A stretch of 46,839 nucleotides of DNA from Lachnospiraceae bacterium (GCA_022799755.1 JAAWOU010000023.1:1-46839); one strand, 5' to 3'. Counted from the first letter of the stretch, positions 1-7,185 are shown. The notes: generated by a model from the sequence alone, not told the origin. Translations and numbers: made by a program.

Positions 1-119
1 ACAGCTTATGCCGTTATGAAAAATAGATTTTTTGAAGTGGTTTCATCATATCATATGAAAATCGGAATTGCAACACATTTTTGGCAGTATCGATGGCTGA
101 CCATAGAACGCAGGCTGTT

Positions 120-386
120 GTTCACAGGCAGTTCCGTGAGGTGTTTTCATGCGTTTTTGCACGGACAACCTAAGACATCGCGTATCGTTCACAGGCAGTT
201 CCGTGAGGTGTTTTCATGCGTTTCTGCACGAACAACCTTAAACATTGCGTATCGTTCACAGGCAGTTCCGTGAGGTGTTTTTATACGTTTTTGCACGAAC
301 AACCTAAGACATCGTTATCGTTCACAGGCAGTTCGCGAGGCGTTCTCCTGCGCATTTTGCACGAACAATCCCAAGCAATCGCTGCG
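120..386 (+). repeat. Tandem array of a 66-67 bp unit (four copies) from a mobile-element left arm
   Basis: Four copies begin with GTTCACAGGCAGTTC at 120, 187, 254 and 320, giving periods of 67, 67 and 66 bp. Each unit carries a GTTTTCATGCG-type core and a GCACGAACAA-type block. Only the last copy continues into the rest of the element (CCAAGCAATCG, GGCGCCATACAATTG, GTGTGCATCACG, CGGCGAAGCCG), up to about 455. The repeat has no spacer/repeat alternation, so it is not CRISPR. The array looks like slippage or unequal exchange within one copy of the element that is intact at 37729-37879. Confidence 0.85.
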
Positions 387-455
387 ATTCCTTGGAGAGC
401 AGGCGCCATACAATTGTAAGTGTGCATCACGCTGCTGTGAGCGGCGAAGCCGTAA
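320..455 (+). mobile_element. MITE-like element, copy A (decayed ends)
   Basis: From 320 the sequence parallels the element at 37729-37879 for most of its length, with the same order of blocks: GTTCACAGG, the GCACGAACAATCCC block, the CCAAGCAATCG hairpin (right arm mutated), GCAGGCGCCATACAATTGTA, GTGTGCATCACG and GGCGAAGCCGTAACAGTAAC. The outer left end is lost in the tandem array and no target duplication is visible. It is probably immobile now. Confidence 0.75.
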
Positions 456-544
456 CAGTAACGCTGGCAGATGCCACGGCTGCCTTGGGTCTGTCACGAA
501 AAGAACGCTGAAATCGCCTCGAGGTGGCACTGAATGCAGGGCAG

Positions 545-565
545 TGTCATATCCTGTATATGACA
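545..565. promoter_or_regulatory. Perfect inverted repeat upstream of the LysM protein gene
   Basis: Arms TGTCATAT (545-552) and ATATGACA (558-565) flank a 5-nt centre. The repeat ends 8 nt before the ribosome site AGGAG (573-577) of the 588 gene. It could be a repressor site or a short RNA hairpin. No regulator is identified. Confidence 0.4.
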
Positions 566-587
566 GGAAATCAGGAGAACCATCGAT

Positions 588-2843
588 ATGGCGATTGGAT
601 ATTTGACCATACAGGCGAGGACTGCCCATGAGGCCGTTCCGCTGGAGGGCGTACAGGTCAGGGTGCTGGACGATGAGGGCAACAGTCTGTATCGGCTTAC
701 CACGGACGAAAGCGGAGAGACGGAGACGGTGCCTTTGGAGACATTGGACAAAAGCTTTTCCCAGAATCAGCATTTTTCCGGACTGCCCTATGCAAGCTAC
801 AATGTGCTGGCACAGAAAGCGGGCTTTGACACGATTTATGTCTCGAATATACCCATCTATGATCAGGAGACTGCCACTTTGCCCCTGGCCATGGTGCCTA
901 TGCAGCAGAATCAGCGGCGGCCCGGGGAGACGCGTATCTTCGTGGGAAAGCCCGCCGTGGCCATGCAGGAAAAGCGCAGCCAGCAGGGGCGGACCGATAT
1001 GGAAGAAGACATAGGCATAGTGGATACAAACCGATTGCCGGGCGCCGGTACAAGGACAGATGGCACCGGGCCGGGGGATGCCAGGGGGCCGGAAGATGCA
1101 GGCGGGGCCGGCGTCAGGCTGTCAAATGGCGGCAGAGAGCCGGAGGAAATGCCGCGGGCATGGAGAGCGGAGAGAACGGACCATGAGGATTTCGCGGGAA
1201 ACCGGGAGGAAAGAGACAGCGTCCCCCGGGCTGACGGTCCGGGCGGGAACCGGGAGGACAGGATATTGCGCCAGGTAGTGATCCCCAATCCCATCACGGT
1301 ACATCTGGGGTCTCCCGGCGCAAATGCCGCCAATGTGCAGGTGTCTTTCCCGGATTATGTGAAAAACGTGGCCAGCAGCGAAATCTATCCCACCTGGCCC
1401 GAGGCTTCGCTGAGAGCGAATATTTATGCCATCATCACGTTTGCGCTGAATCGCGTTTTCACGGAATGGTACAGAGCCAAGGGATATCCGTTCGACATCA
1501 CAAGCAGCACGGCCTATGACCAGAACTTTGTGTACGGCCGTCCCATCTATGAATCCATCAGCAGAGTGGTGGATGACATCTTCAATGAATATGTGCGCAG
1601 ACAGGGACAGAACGTGCCCTATTTTACGTCCTTTTGCAACGGCAGTACCGTCACCTGCGGCGGCATGTCCCAGTGGGGCACCGTGACGCTGGCGAACAAG
1701 GGCTATACGCCGCTGCAGATTCTGCGGTCCTACTATCCGAAAGACATAGAGCTGGCGCGCACCGACATTATCACAGGCAGTCTGACCTCCTATCCGGGGA
1801 CGCCGCTGCGGGTGGGGAGCACGGGGCTGGATGTGCAGACCATTCAGACGTATCTGAACCGGATCCGCAGGAATTATCCTGCCATTCCGGCGATCACGGA
1901 CCCTGCGGGCACCTTTGGGGAAAGCACCAGGGCGGCTGTGGTAAAGTTCCAGAGCATTTTCGGATTGGCTGCGGACGGCATTGTAGGGAAGTCCACCTGG
2001 TTCAAGATTTCCAGCCTTTACAGCGCGGTGGCCAGGCTGGCGGAGCTGGACAGCGAGGGGATCTCTCTGGGGATCGGGACGGTTCCGCCCAATGCGATCC
2101 TGCGCCAGGGCTCCAGGGGGCAGGACGTGGTGACTTTACAGTATCTGCTGAATGTGGTGTCGGAGTATTACGCAAGCGTTCCGGCCCCGGCCCAGGACGG
2201 CGTATTCGGCAGCGGCACAAGGGAGTCCGTGATGGCTTTCCAGCGGGCCATGAACCTTGCGGAGGACGGAATCGTGGGGCAGTCTACCTGGAGGAAACTG
2301 TATGACGTTTACCAGGGAATCGGCGAGAACGTGCCGTCTCCAGGCCCCTCGCCGTCCCCGGGGCCGTCTCCCTCTCCCGGGCCGTCCTATGTGGAATACA
2401 TGGTGCGCCCCGGCGACAGTCTGTGGCTGATCGCTCAGAGATACGGGACTACGGTGGAGGCCATCAAGAGTCTGAACGGTCTGACCAGTGATGCGCTGGA
2501 TGTGGGGCAGGTGCTGCGGATTCCGACATCCCAGTCCGGCGGCTATGTGGAATACACGGTGCGCCCCGGCGACAGTCTGTGGCTGATTGCCCAGAGATAC
2601 GGGACCACGGTGGAGGCCATCAAGAGCCTGAACGGCCTGACCGGTGATGCGCTGGATGTGGGGCAGGTGCTGCGGATTCCGACGGCTCAGTCCGGCGGCT
2701 CCGTGGAATACACGGTGCGCCCGGGGGATACCCTCTGGGTGATCGCCAGGAGATACGGGACCACGGTGGAAGCCATCAAGAGCCTGAACGGCCTGACCAG
2801 CGATCTGCTGAACATCGGCCAGGTGCTGCGGATTCCCGGGTAG
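588..2843 (+). CDS. SpoIID-like peptidoglycan-binding protein with three LysM repeats
   Basis: This 751-aa protein probably binds the cell wall or spore cortex. An N-terminal carboxypeptidase-regulatory-like beta-sandwich (about 1-100) is followed by a charged Gly/Arg/Glu-rich stretch (about 120-225). A SpoIID/LytB-like region (about 235-395) has conserved-looking FPDYVKNVASSEIYPTWPE and CGGMSQWGT. Two PG_binding_1 domains follow (about 407-480 and 504-580), then a Pro/Ser/Gly linker and three LysM domains starting near residues 601, 653 and 705. No signal peptide is visible, so a mother-cell or spore-layer role is as likely as export. The start at 588 has AGGAG ten bases upstream. The LysM units are 156-bp near-identical DNA repeats. 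Specific substrate and function are inferred only from domains. Confidence 0.85.
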   Translation: MAIGYLTIQARTAHEAVPLEGVQVRVLDDEGNSLYRLTTDESGETETVPLETLDKSFSQNQHFSGLPYASYNVLAQKAGFDTIYVSNIPIYDQETATLPLAMVPMQQNQRRPGETRIFVGKPAVAMQEKRSQQGRTDMEEDIGIVDTNRLPGAGTRTDGTGPGDARGPEDAGGAGVRLSNGGREPEEMPRAWRAERTDHEDFAGNREERDSVPRADGPGGNREDRILRQVVIPNPITVHLGSPGANAANVQVSFPDYVKNVASSEIYPTWPEASLRANIYAIITFALNRVFTEWYRAKGYPFDITSSTAYDQNFVYGRPIYESISRVVDDIFNEYVRRQGQNVPYFTSFCNGSTVTCGGMSQWGTVTLANKGYTPLQILRSYYPKDIELARTDIITGSLTSYPGTPLRVGSTGLDVQTIQTYLNRIRRNYPAIPAITDPAGTFGESTRAAVVKFQSIFGLAADGIVGKSTWFKISSLYSAVARLAELDSEGISLGIGTVPPNAILRQGSRGQDVVTLQYLLNVVSEYYASVPAPAQDGVFGSGTRESVMAFQRAMNLAEDGIVGQSTWRKLYDVYQGIGENVPSPGPSPSPGPSPSPGPSYVEYMVRPGDSLWLIAQRYGTTVEAIKSLNGLTSDALDVGQVLRIPTSQSGGYVEYTVRPGDSLWLIAQRYGTTVEAIKSLNGLTGDALDVGQVLRIPTAQSGGSVEYTVRPGDTLWVIARRYGTTVEAIKSLNGLTSDLLNIGQVLRIPG
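2388..2843 (+). repeat. Three tandem 156-bp LysM-coding repeats
   Basis: Units begin at 2388, 2544 and 2700. They are nearly identical at the DNA level in the first two copies and slightly diverged in the third, which suggests recent duplication or gene conversion inside the preceding CDS. Confidence 0.85.
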
Positions 2844-2850
2844 ATTAGGA

Positions 2851-3011
2851 CGGCACTTCCGGTGTTGCGGCTCACGGCTTCGCCGCTTATAGCAATATGA
2901 TGCACACATACAACTTAAAAATAGAATTCGATTGTATGGCGTCTGCTGTCTTTTTCGCATAAAATGCGCACGAAAACACTTTCGGAACTACCTGTGAACG
3001 AGTAACCTTTG
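2851..3011 (-). mobile_element. MITE-like element, copy B (inverted, decayed)
   Basis: Read on the minus strand this gives GTTACTCGTTCACAGG, TAGTTCCGAAAGTG, TTTTCGTGCGCATTTT, GACAGCAGACGCCATACAAT, GTTGTATGTGTGCATCA, GCGGCGAAGCCGTGAGC and CGCAAC. This is the same block order as the intact element at 37729-37879. The central CCAAGCAATCG hairpin is missing and the terminal repeats no longer match. It lies directly behind the stop codon of the LysM protein gene. Confidence 0.8.
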
Positions 3012-3045
3012 TAGTCTCATGTGAGATGATCACAGGTGAAAAAAT

Positions 3046-3074
3046 TTGATTTATCCCGGAAATCATGGTATGAT
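3046..3074 (+). promoter_or_regulatory. Sigma-A-type promoter for the CD3324-family gene leader
   Basis: TTGATT (3046-3051) and TATGAT (3069-3074) are separated by 17 bp, with TGG just before the -10 (extended -10 like). It would start transcription shortly before the mini-ORF at 3109. Confidence 0.55.
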
Positions 3075-3108
3075 GGAGAAAAGATTTCAGAAAGGGGATA
3101 ATTCGTAT

Positions 3109-3135
3109 ATGAAAAGATATGTTATGGCTGCATAG
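3109..3135 (+). CDS. 8-codon mini-ORF, possible leader peptide or gene remnant
   Basis: ATG with an upstream AAAGGGG site encodes MKRYVMAA and stops at a TAG that lies inside the left arm of the following hairpin. Length, position and final GCA-TAG match the mini-ORF at 4549. It could be a leader peptide, or the 5' end of a gene cut by insertion of the hairpin element. Confidence 0.4.
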   Translation: MKRYVMAA

Positions 3136-3176
3136 CACTGGCTATTGCAGAGAACAATTGCTATAGCCAATGCTAT
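3132..3176 (+). repeat. Hairpin element, copy 1
   Basis: The left arm ATAGCACTGGCTATTGCA (3132-3149) pairs with 3159-3176 at 16 of 18 positions around a 9-nt loop. The left arm is shared with 4572-4588 (ATAGCATGGCTATTGCA). It ends 30 bp before the start of the 3207 gene. Confidence 0.7.
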
Positions 3177-3206
3177 TCCTGAAAATAAAAGTTTGGGGAG
3201 GCAGAC

Positions 3207-3479
3207 ATGGGCTATACAAGAGCAGAAGAAATTCTGCCCGCTGAGATAATTGAGCTGATACAGCAGTATGTTGACGGAGAGAGTATTTATATCCCTCGCA
3301 GATCGTCACACAGACAGGTGTGGGGGACGGGCACACAGACGAAACAGGAACTTTTGAGGCGTGACGGACAGATTTACGAGGACTATCTTGCGGGAAGCAG
3401 GACGGCGGAATTGGCCTGTAAATACTATCTGTCAGAGAAGAGCATACAGCGTATTCTGAGAAAAATGAGAACACAATAG
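3207..3479 (+). CDS. CD3324-family helix-turn-helix protein
   Basis: This 90-aa protein starts MGYTRAEEILPAEIIELIQQ, the signature opening of the CD3324 family, small Clostridia proteins related to the Mor/phage-type helix-turn-helix activators. The C-terminal half (about 55-88, with DYLAGSRTAELACKYYLSEK and SIQRILRKMR) looks like a helix-turn-helix that would bind DNA. GGGAGG lies seven to twelve bases before the ATG. Targets are unknown. It is followed by a good intrinsic terminator, so it is probably a single-gene transcript. Confidence 0.8.
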   Translation: MGYTRAEEILPAEIIELIQQYVDGESIYIPRRSSHRQVWGTGTQTKQELLRRDGQIYEDYLAGSRTAELACKYYLSEKSIQRILRKMRTQ

Positions 3480-3511
3480 GCATATCCGGACGGCTGATTG
3501 TCCGTAAAAAT

Positions 3512-3546
3512 ATGAGCTGATACTCGGTATTGGCTCATGTTTTTTT
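3512..3546 (+). terminator. Intrinsic terminator after the CD3324-family gene
   Basis: ATGAGCTGATAC (3512-3523), loop TCG, GTATTGGCTCAT (3527-3538), then a run of T. All twelve pairs form if two G-U wobbles are allowed. Confidence 0.85.
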
Positions 3547-3589
3547 GGAAAAAAGCGCGAGGTGGAGAGCGGGATTAAAATGTGTTACG

Positions 3590-3735
3590 CTATACCGCAG
3601 AGAGAGTCGCGGTCTGATTCCCGCGGGCAATGAGCCGAGCGGATGGACCAGCATTCATTTGGTGAATGCCGCGAGGGCCACATCCCCTGCCGCTTGCAGC
3701 GCTACAAGCCTGATGTCCTGTTGTTAGCAGCGGGG
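3590..3735 (+). repeat. Interspersed repeat family 2, longer copy, in a gene-free interval
   Basis: The stretch between the terminator and the methyltransferase has no convincing gene. It contains GATTCCCGCGGGCAATG, then AGCGGATG, a small hairpin (GCATTCA/TGAATGC) and CCGCGAGG. The same blocks, without the hairpin insert, occur at about 9342-9381 upstream of glnA. It is probably a dispersed intergenic repeat of unknown role. Confidence 0.55.
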
Positions 3736-3800
3736 GGACTGGGAAAGAGTAAAGGAGAGATATCATAGAACACGATACAGGGTTCTGTGATCAAACAATT

Positions 3801-4502
3801 ATGATACAGTCATCTGAAACGTACATGCGGAATTTAAGACAATGGCTTCGGGATACGGCAGATTCCCCACTGGAAGAAATGTCTGCTTTCTTTACGAAGC
3901 GGCTGCATGATTATGAAGAACATATGTCAGTTTGGGAGGAATCTTACAGGGCCTTTTCCGAAAGCATACCTTCCAAGTGCCAAAGGATTTTAGACTTAGG
4001 ATGCGGAACCGGCCTGGAGCTGGACAAGATATGGCAAAAGAATCCGGACATTGAAGTAACAGGTGTAGACTTATGCGCCGATATGCTGGACAAACTGCTT
4101 GCAAAACATCATGACAAACCCTTTACCGCAATATGTCAGGACTATTTTCAGTATGATTTTGGGCATGGTAAATGGGATGCGGTTATTTCTTTCGAGAGCC
4201 TGCATCATTTTCTGCCGGAACGCAAAAAGGAATTATATCGGAGGATTTACTGCAGTCTGAAAGAAAACGGCTTTTTTATCTTGGGAGACTACATTGCCTG
4301 CTGCAGTGAAGAAGAGGAGCTTTTGCGGGATGTATATCTGGACAGACGAAAGCGCTCCGCCATACCGGAGAATTGCTATGTGCACTTTGACATTCCTCTG
4401 ACCTTGGAACACGAAACAGAATTACTTGGAGATGCAGGATTTATAATTGAAAAAGTCCTGGATGGCAGCGCAACGATTATGATAGCCAGAAAGGGAGACT
4501 GA
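3801..4502 (+). CDS. Class I SAM-dependent methyltransferase
   Basis: This 233-aa protein has a Rossmann methyltransferase core: motif I ILDLGCGTGLELDKI (about 63-77), an acidic motif II VTGVDLCADML, and DAVISFESLHHF at motif IV/post-I. It probably transfers methyl from SAM to a small molecule or other substrate that cannot be named from sequence. The first in-frame ATG, at 3801, has no ribosome site. A strong AAAGGAGA at 3751-3758 sits just before an in-frame ATA (3765), where an ATG would be expected, so the true start may be a non-standard codon or the start has been mutated. Local base use is more AT-rich than most of the window. Confidence 0.8.
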   Translation: MIQSSETYMRNLRQWLRDTADSPLEEMSAFFTKRLHDYEEHMSVWEESYRAFSESIPSKCQRILDLGCGTGLELDKIWQKNPDIEVTGVDLCADMLDKLLAKHHDKPFTAICQDYFQYDFGHGKWDAVISFESLHHFLPERKKELYRRIYCSLKENGFFILGDYIACCSEEEELLRDVYLDRRKRSAIPENCYVHFDIPLTLEHETELLGDAGFIIEKVLDGSATIMIARKGD

Positions 4503-4548
4503 CTGCGATATTTTGAAAGAAACTATGAAGAGAGGAGAGAGATATTTT

Positions 4549-4575
4549 ATGACTACACCCGTTCATTTTGCATAG
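4549..4575 (+). CDS. 8-codon mini-ORF, possible leader peptide or gene remnant
   Basis: ATG preceded by AGAGGAGAGAG encodes MTTPVHFA and ends with GCA-TAG inside the following hairpin, exactly as the mini-ORF at 3109 does. The peptide sequences are unrelated, but the length (8 codons plus stop) and architecture are the same. Confidence 0.4.
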   Translation: MTTPVHFA

Positions 4576-4620
4576 CATGGCTATTGCAAATAAAATGAAA
4601 TCATGTAATAGCTCATGCAT
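4572..4620 (+). repeat. Hairpin element, copy 2
   Basis: The left arm ATAGCATGGCTATTGCA (4572-4588) matches the left arm at 3132-3149. The right arm at 4604-4620 pairs imperfectly with two bulges. It ends 28 bp before the likely start of the DUF1062 gene. Confidence 0.55.
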
Positions 4621-4648
4621 CGCGACGTAAAAAGAGCAGGAGATGCAA

Positions 4649-5233
4649 ATGTGCTATTTCAAGAAAATGGAGTATGAAATTACTCTGAAAAATTCCTTTT
4701 GGATAACCAAAAGCTGCCCCAAATGCGGCAGAAAGACCCATTACAGAAACACAAAGAAATTCCGCGTCAATGCCAATGGGAACAAACTGGACGTCTGGCT
4801 GATCTATCAATGCGAAGAGTGCAAACATACGCTCAATCTTGCCATTTATGAACGTAAGAAAGTGTCTTCCATTTCAAAAGAAGAATATCAGCGCTTTTTG
4901 GACAATGAGGAACAGCTTGCCGAAATGTATGGCAGAGATATGCGGTTATTTCGGGCCAATAAAGCGGACATTGATCCGGACAGCCTGCGTTATGACTTTG
5001 TGAAGCGGCATGAAACCACAGAAAACAGTGGAATTGGAGAGCGGATTCTGATCACAATAACAAATCCCTATCAATGGAAGATCCGCTGGGAAAAGCAGAT
5101 TGCCGCGGTTCTGGGATTGTCCCGAAGTCAGGTGAAAGGCCTGTTGGAGACAGGGGAGATAGAATTAACGGCGGAACTGCCAAAGTCTCTTTCTTTCAGT
5201 GTCAAAGCTTTCCGACTCCCTGCGGATACATAA
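4649..5233 (+). CDS. DUF1062 family zinc-ribbon protein
   Basis: The protein of about 194 aa matches the DUF1062 family. An N-terminal zinc ribbon has CPKCGR and, about 33 residues later, CEECK. A C-terminal segment with LGLSRSQVKGLLETGEIEL resembles an S4-like RNA-binding fold. Its biochemical function is unknown. An ATG also occurs at 4643, but AGGAG ends at 4642, directly against it, so the ATG at 4649 with a six-base spacer is preferred. It is preceded by the mini-ORF/hairpin leader. Confidence 0.75.
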   Translation: MCYFKKMEYEITLKNSFWITKSCPKCGRKTHYRNTKKFRVNANGNKLDVWLIYQCEECKHTLNLAIYERKKVSSISKEEYQRFLDNEEQLAEMYGRDMRLFRANKADIDPDSLRYDFVKRHETTENSGIGERILITITNPYQWKIRWEKQIAAVLGLSRSQVKGLLETGEIELTAELPKSLSFSVKAFRLPADT

Positions 5234-5340
5234 AGGCAGGCAATAAAAGATGTCGGACTGGAGCAGTTGGATCACAAAGTAGACAGACATGTAATTGACG
5301 GCGGTCAGGCTGCCTTGAAAGCAGGATTGCCGGGTATAGG

Positions 5341-5370
5341 ATATCGGGGGCAGGTGTCTGTCCCCGATAT
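5341..5370 (+). terminator. Strong hairpin between DUF1062 and the glnA fragment
   Basis: ATATCGGGG (5341-5349) and CCCCGATAT (5362-5370) form a perfect 9-bp stem with a 12-nt loop. No T run follows, so it may be a degenerate terminator or an element boundary. The rest of 5234-5405 shows no recognisable gene. Confidence 0.35.
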
Positions 5371-5405
5371 TGCGATTCCGGCCCAAATTCTGACTGCCCA
5401 TGGAT

Positions 5406-5550
5406 TTGCCGCGCAGGGCATAGCCCACGTCCTGAGGGGCCGAGATATGATAGCCGCCCTTATGGGATATCTCGTAGCCGTTGTTGAAAGGGGTGTCCAG
5501 GCTTTGGTTCCAGTCGGCCTGCCTGGGCGTCACCTGGAAGCGGGCGCTGT
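5406..5550 (-). pseudogene. Internal fragment of glnA (glutamine synthetase)
   Basis: On the minus strand this segment encodes TPRQADWNQSLDTP, then NGYEISHKGGYHISAPQDVG, which matches an internal part of the intact glnA at about 8732-8904. At the DNA level only scattered differences are visible over about 105 bp. Compared with glnA it lacks 27 bp (nine codons, CGYRIDTRQ). In the intact gene that segment lies between two CTGCCTGG direct repeats, so slippage explains the loss. No start, stop or flanking glnA sequence is present. The right end abuts the truncated permease gene at about 5551. Confidence 0.9.
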
Positions 5551-5571
5551 AATATCCATTATATTTCGAAA

Positions 5572-6357
5572 GTGGAAGTTCACCACATAATGCTGTCCGT
5601 ATTAATTTTGACGGTGCTGACTATGGATGCGTTTTTAACGGGATTAAGGAAGTATTGCCTTGACTTGGACGTTAGGCTGAGCCAGTGGGGATTCGCATTT
5701 CTTTGGACCAATAAATATGTAGTGCTGAGTTTTCTGCTGATATACATTTTTGCAGTGTCAAACTTACCCTTGGACAGGGAGAGGGAAAGGTATTCCATTG
5801 CACGGATAGGAGTGTCCCGGTGGGCGGTGGCTCAGGGCTTGTACCTGATCAGCTTTGGATGGTTTTATGCTGTCTTTCTGCTGGTTATCCAGAATCTGCT
5901 TCTTTGCAGAGTGGCTCAGTGGAGCGCCAGTTGGGGAAGAGGCTGGATAATGCTGTCGGGCGGCGTAGCTGCCGGGTATGATATCTATGTCACCGTGCCC
6001 TATTTGGTGCTCTCCAATTACGAACTCCTGGAAGCAAATGCTCTTACATTCATTATCTTGGGACTGTTATTGGGAATGATGGGGATGCTGGTCTTTTGGC
6101 TGAATTTTTATTTTAGGGCCGCAGGGGCTGCAGCAGGAAGCTTCATAATATTTTTGGGTCTGGCAGCGGTACGGTTCAGAAGCCTTATTCCCTATTCTCC
6201 GACAAATTGGATACAGCTGGAAAAACATTACAATATCCTGAACCCTGAGCAGCCGAAACCAGGCTATATGATAACTATGCTTCTTTTGCTGACGTTGTTT
6301 GAACTGCTCATGGCCAGGCGCAGGGTAGAGCGCACACAGGAAAATAACAGGAGGTAA
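5572..6357 (+). CDS. ABC transporter membrane subunit, probably 5'-truncated
   Basis: The protein of about 261 aa is very hydrophobic, with roughly six membrane segments, and is followed four bases after its stop by an ABC ATPase gene. It is therefore probably the permease of an export-type ABC system. The only possible starts are a GTG at 5572 and an ATG at 5590, both without a good ribosome site. The frame stays open backwards into the antisense glnA fragment with no Met. The simplest reading is that the 5' end was replaced by the glnA-derived segment, leaving an inactive or re-initiated gene. Confidence 0.65.
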   Translation: MEVHHIMLSVLILTVLTMDAFLTGLRKYCLDLDVRLSQWGFAFLWTNKYVVLSFLLIYIFAVSNLPLDRERERYSIARIGVSRWAVAQGLYLISFGWFYAVFLLVIQNLLLCRVAQWSASWGRGWIMLSGGVAAGYDIYVTVPYLVLSNYELLEANALTFIILGLLLGMMGMLVFWLNFYFRAAGAAAGSFIIFLGLAAVRFRSLIPYSPTNWIQLEKHYNILNPEQPKPGYMITMLLLLTLFELLMARRRVERTQENNRR

Positions 6358-6361
6358 CATC

Positions 6362-7006
6362 ATGCAGGAGTGTTGTTTGGAAGTGGCGGATGTGTCAAAA
6401 AAGTTTAAGGAGGGAATTGCCCTGAACCATATTTCCTTTCAAGCTGCAGGGGGCAGCATTACCGGATTTGTAGGTCACAATGGCTCAGGCAAGACGGTGC
6501 TTTTTAAGTGCATTTGCGGCTTTTATGCAGCCACGGAAGGAGAGATTTTGATTAACGGAAAGGCAGTGGGCATCGGCGACGACATGCCCCGCAACATTGC
6601 CTTTACCATTGAAGAGCCGGCTTTCATCGGGCAGTATAGCGGACGGAAGAACCTGGAGTTTCTCTATGGGCTTCTGCACAGGAAAGATTCCCGGCGGATA
6701 CAGGATGTTATGTCCGCAGTGAGGCTGGACTATCATAGCAGAAAAAAAGTTGCAAAGTATTCTCTGGGTATGAAGCAGCGCCTGGCCATTGCGCAGGTAC
6801 TGATGGAGGAAATGCCTATCCTGATCATGGACGAACCCATGAATGGTCTGGACGGACAGGGGATCATGGAAGTGAGGGAACTGCTGTTGGAGGAGAAGAG
6901 AAAAGGAAAGCTCATTCTTTTGGCAAGCCACAATCGTGATGACATTGCCTATCTGTGCGATGCCATATATAAACTGGAAAATGGCTGTATGTCTGCAATC
7001 TCGTGA
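6362..7006 (+). CDS. ABC transporter ATP-binding protein
   Basis: This 214-aa nucleotide-binding domain has Walker A GHNGSGKT (38-45), signature YSLGMKQRL (about 133-141), Walker B ILIMDEP followed by the D-loop region, and a switch His in ASHNRDD. It is compact, as in single-domain exporter ATPases of drug or lantibiotic self-protection systems. AGGAGGTAACATC precedes the ATG. It couples with the upstream membrane subunit and overlaps the following short ORF by GTGA. Confidence 0.85.
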   Translation: MQECCLEVADVSKKFKEGIALNHISFQAAGGSITGFVGHNGSGKTVLFKCICGFYAATEGEILINGKAVGIGDDMPRNIAFTIEEPAFIGQYSGRKNLEFLYGLLHRKDSRRIQDVMSAVRLDYHSRKKVAKYSLGMKQRLAIAQVLMEEMPILIMDEPMNGLDGQGIMEVRELLLEEKRKGKLILLASHNRDDIAYLCDAIYKLENGCMSAIS

Positions 7007-7185
7007 AGAGAGGAGGGCTCTGGCAGGCTTATCCTGGCCGGAAGCCGATGCCATATATGGTTCGGATATATATCTGGGCGGCATCGGCTTCTTTGATTTC
7101 CCTGTATGGGCTGCTTATATGGGGGCTCTTTCGGAAACTTTTCCGGTGGGCTTTCGTCCTGACGGGAAATTGCCTCAGCGGATGA
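7003..7185 (+). CDS. Short membrane protein or truncated permease
   Basis: This 60-aa product starts with GTG overlapping the ATPase stop (GTGA), consistent with translational coupling. It has one or two hydrophobic helices (IYIWAASASLISLYGLLIWG and RWAFVLTGN) with Arg/Lys between them. The 3' end overlaps the convergent flavoprotein gene by 11 bp, so it may be the remnant of a longer gene. No family is recognised. Confidence 0.45.
   Translation: MKRGGLWQAYPGRKPMPYMVRIYIWAASASLISLYGLLIWGLFRKLFRWAFVLTGNCLSG

Noticed and set aside
120..386. CRISPR array
   Set aside because: The repeats are 66-67 bp, directly adjacent, with no unique spacers, and the last copy continues into a mobile element found elsewhere.
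2136..2960. Minus-strand open frame over the LysM repeats (274 codons)
   Set aside because: It is the antisense of repeated LysM coding sequence; no ribosome site and no recognisable fold.
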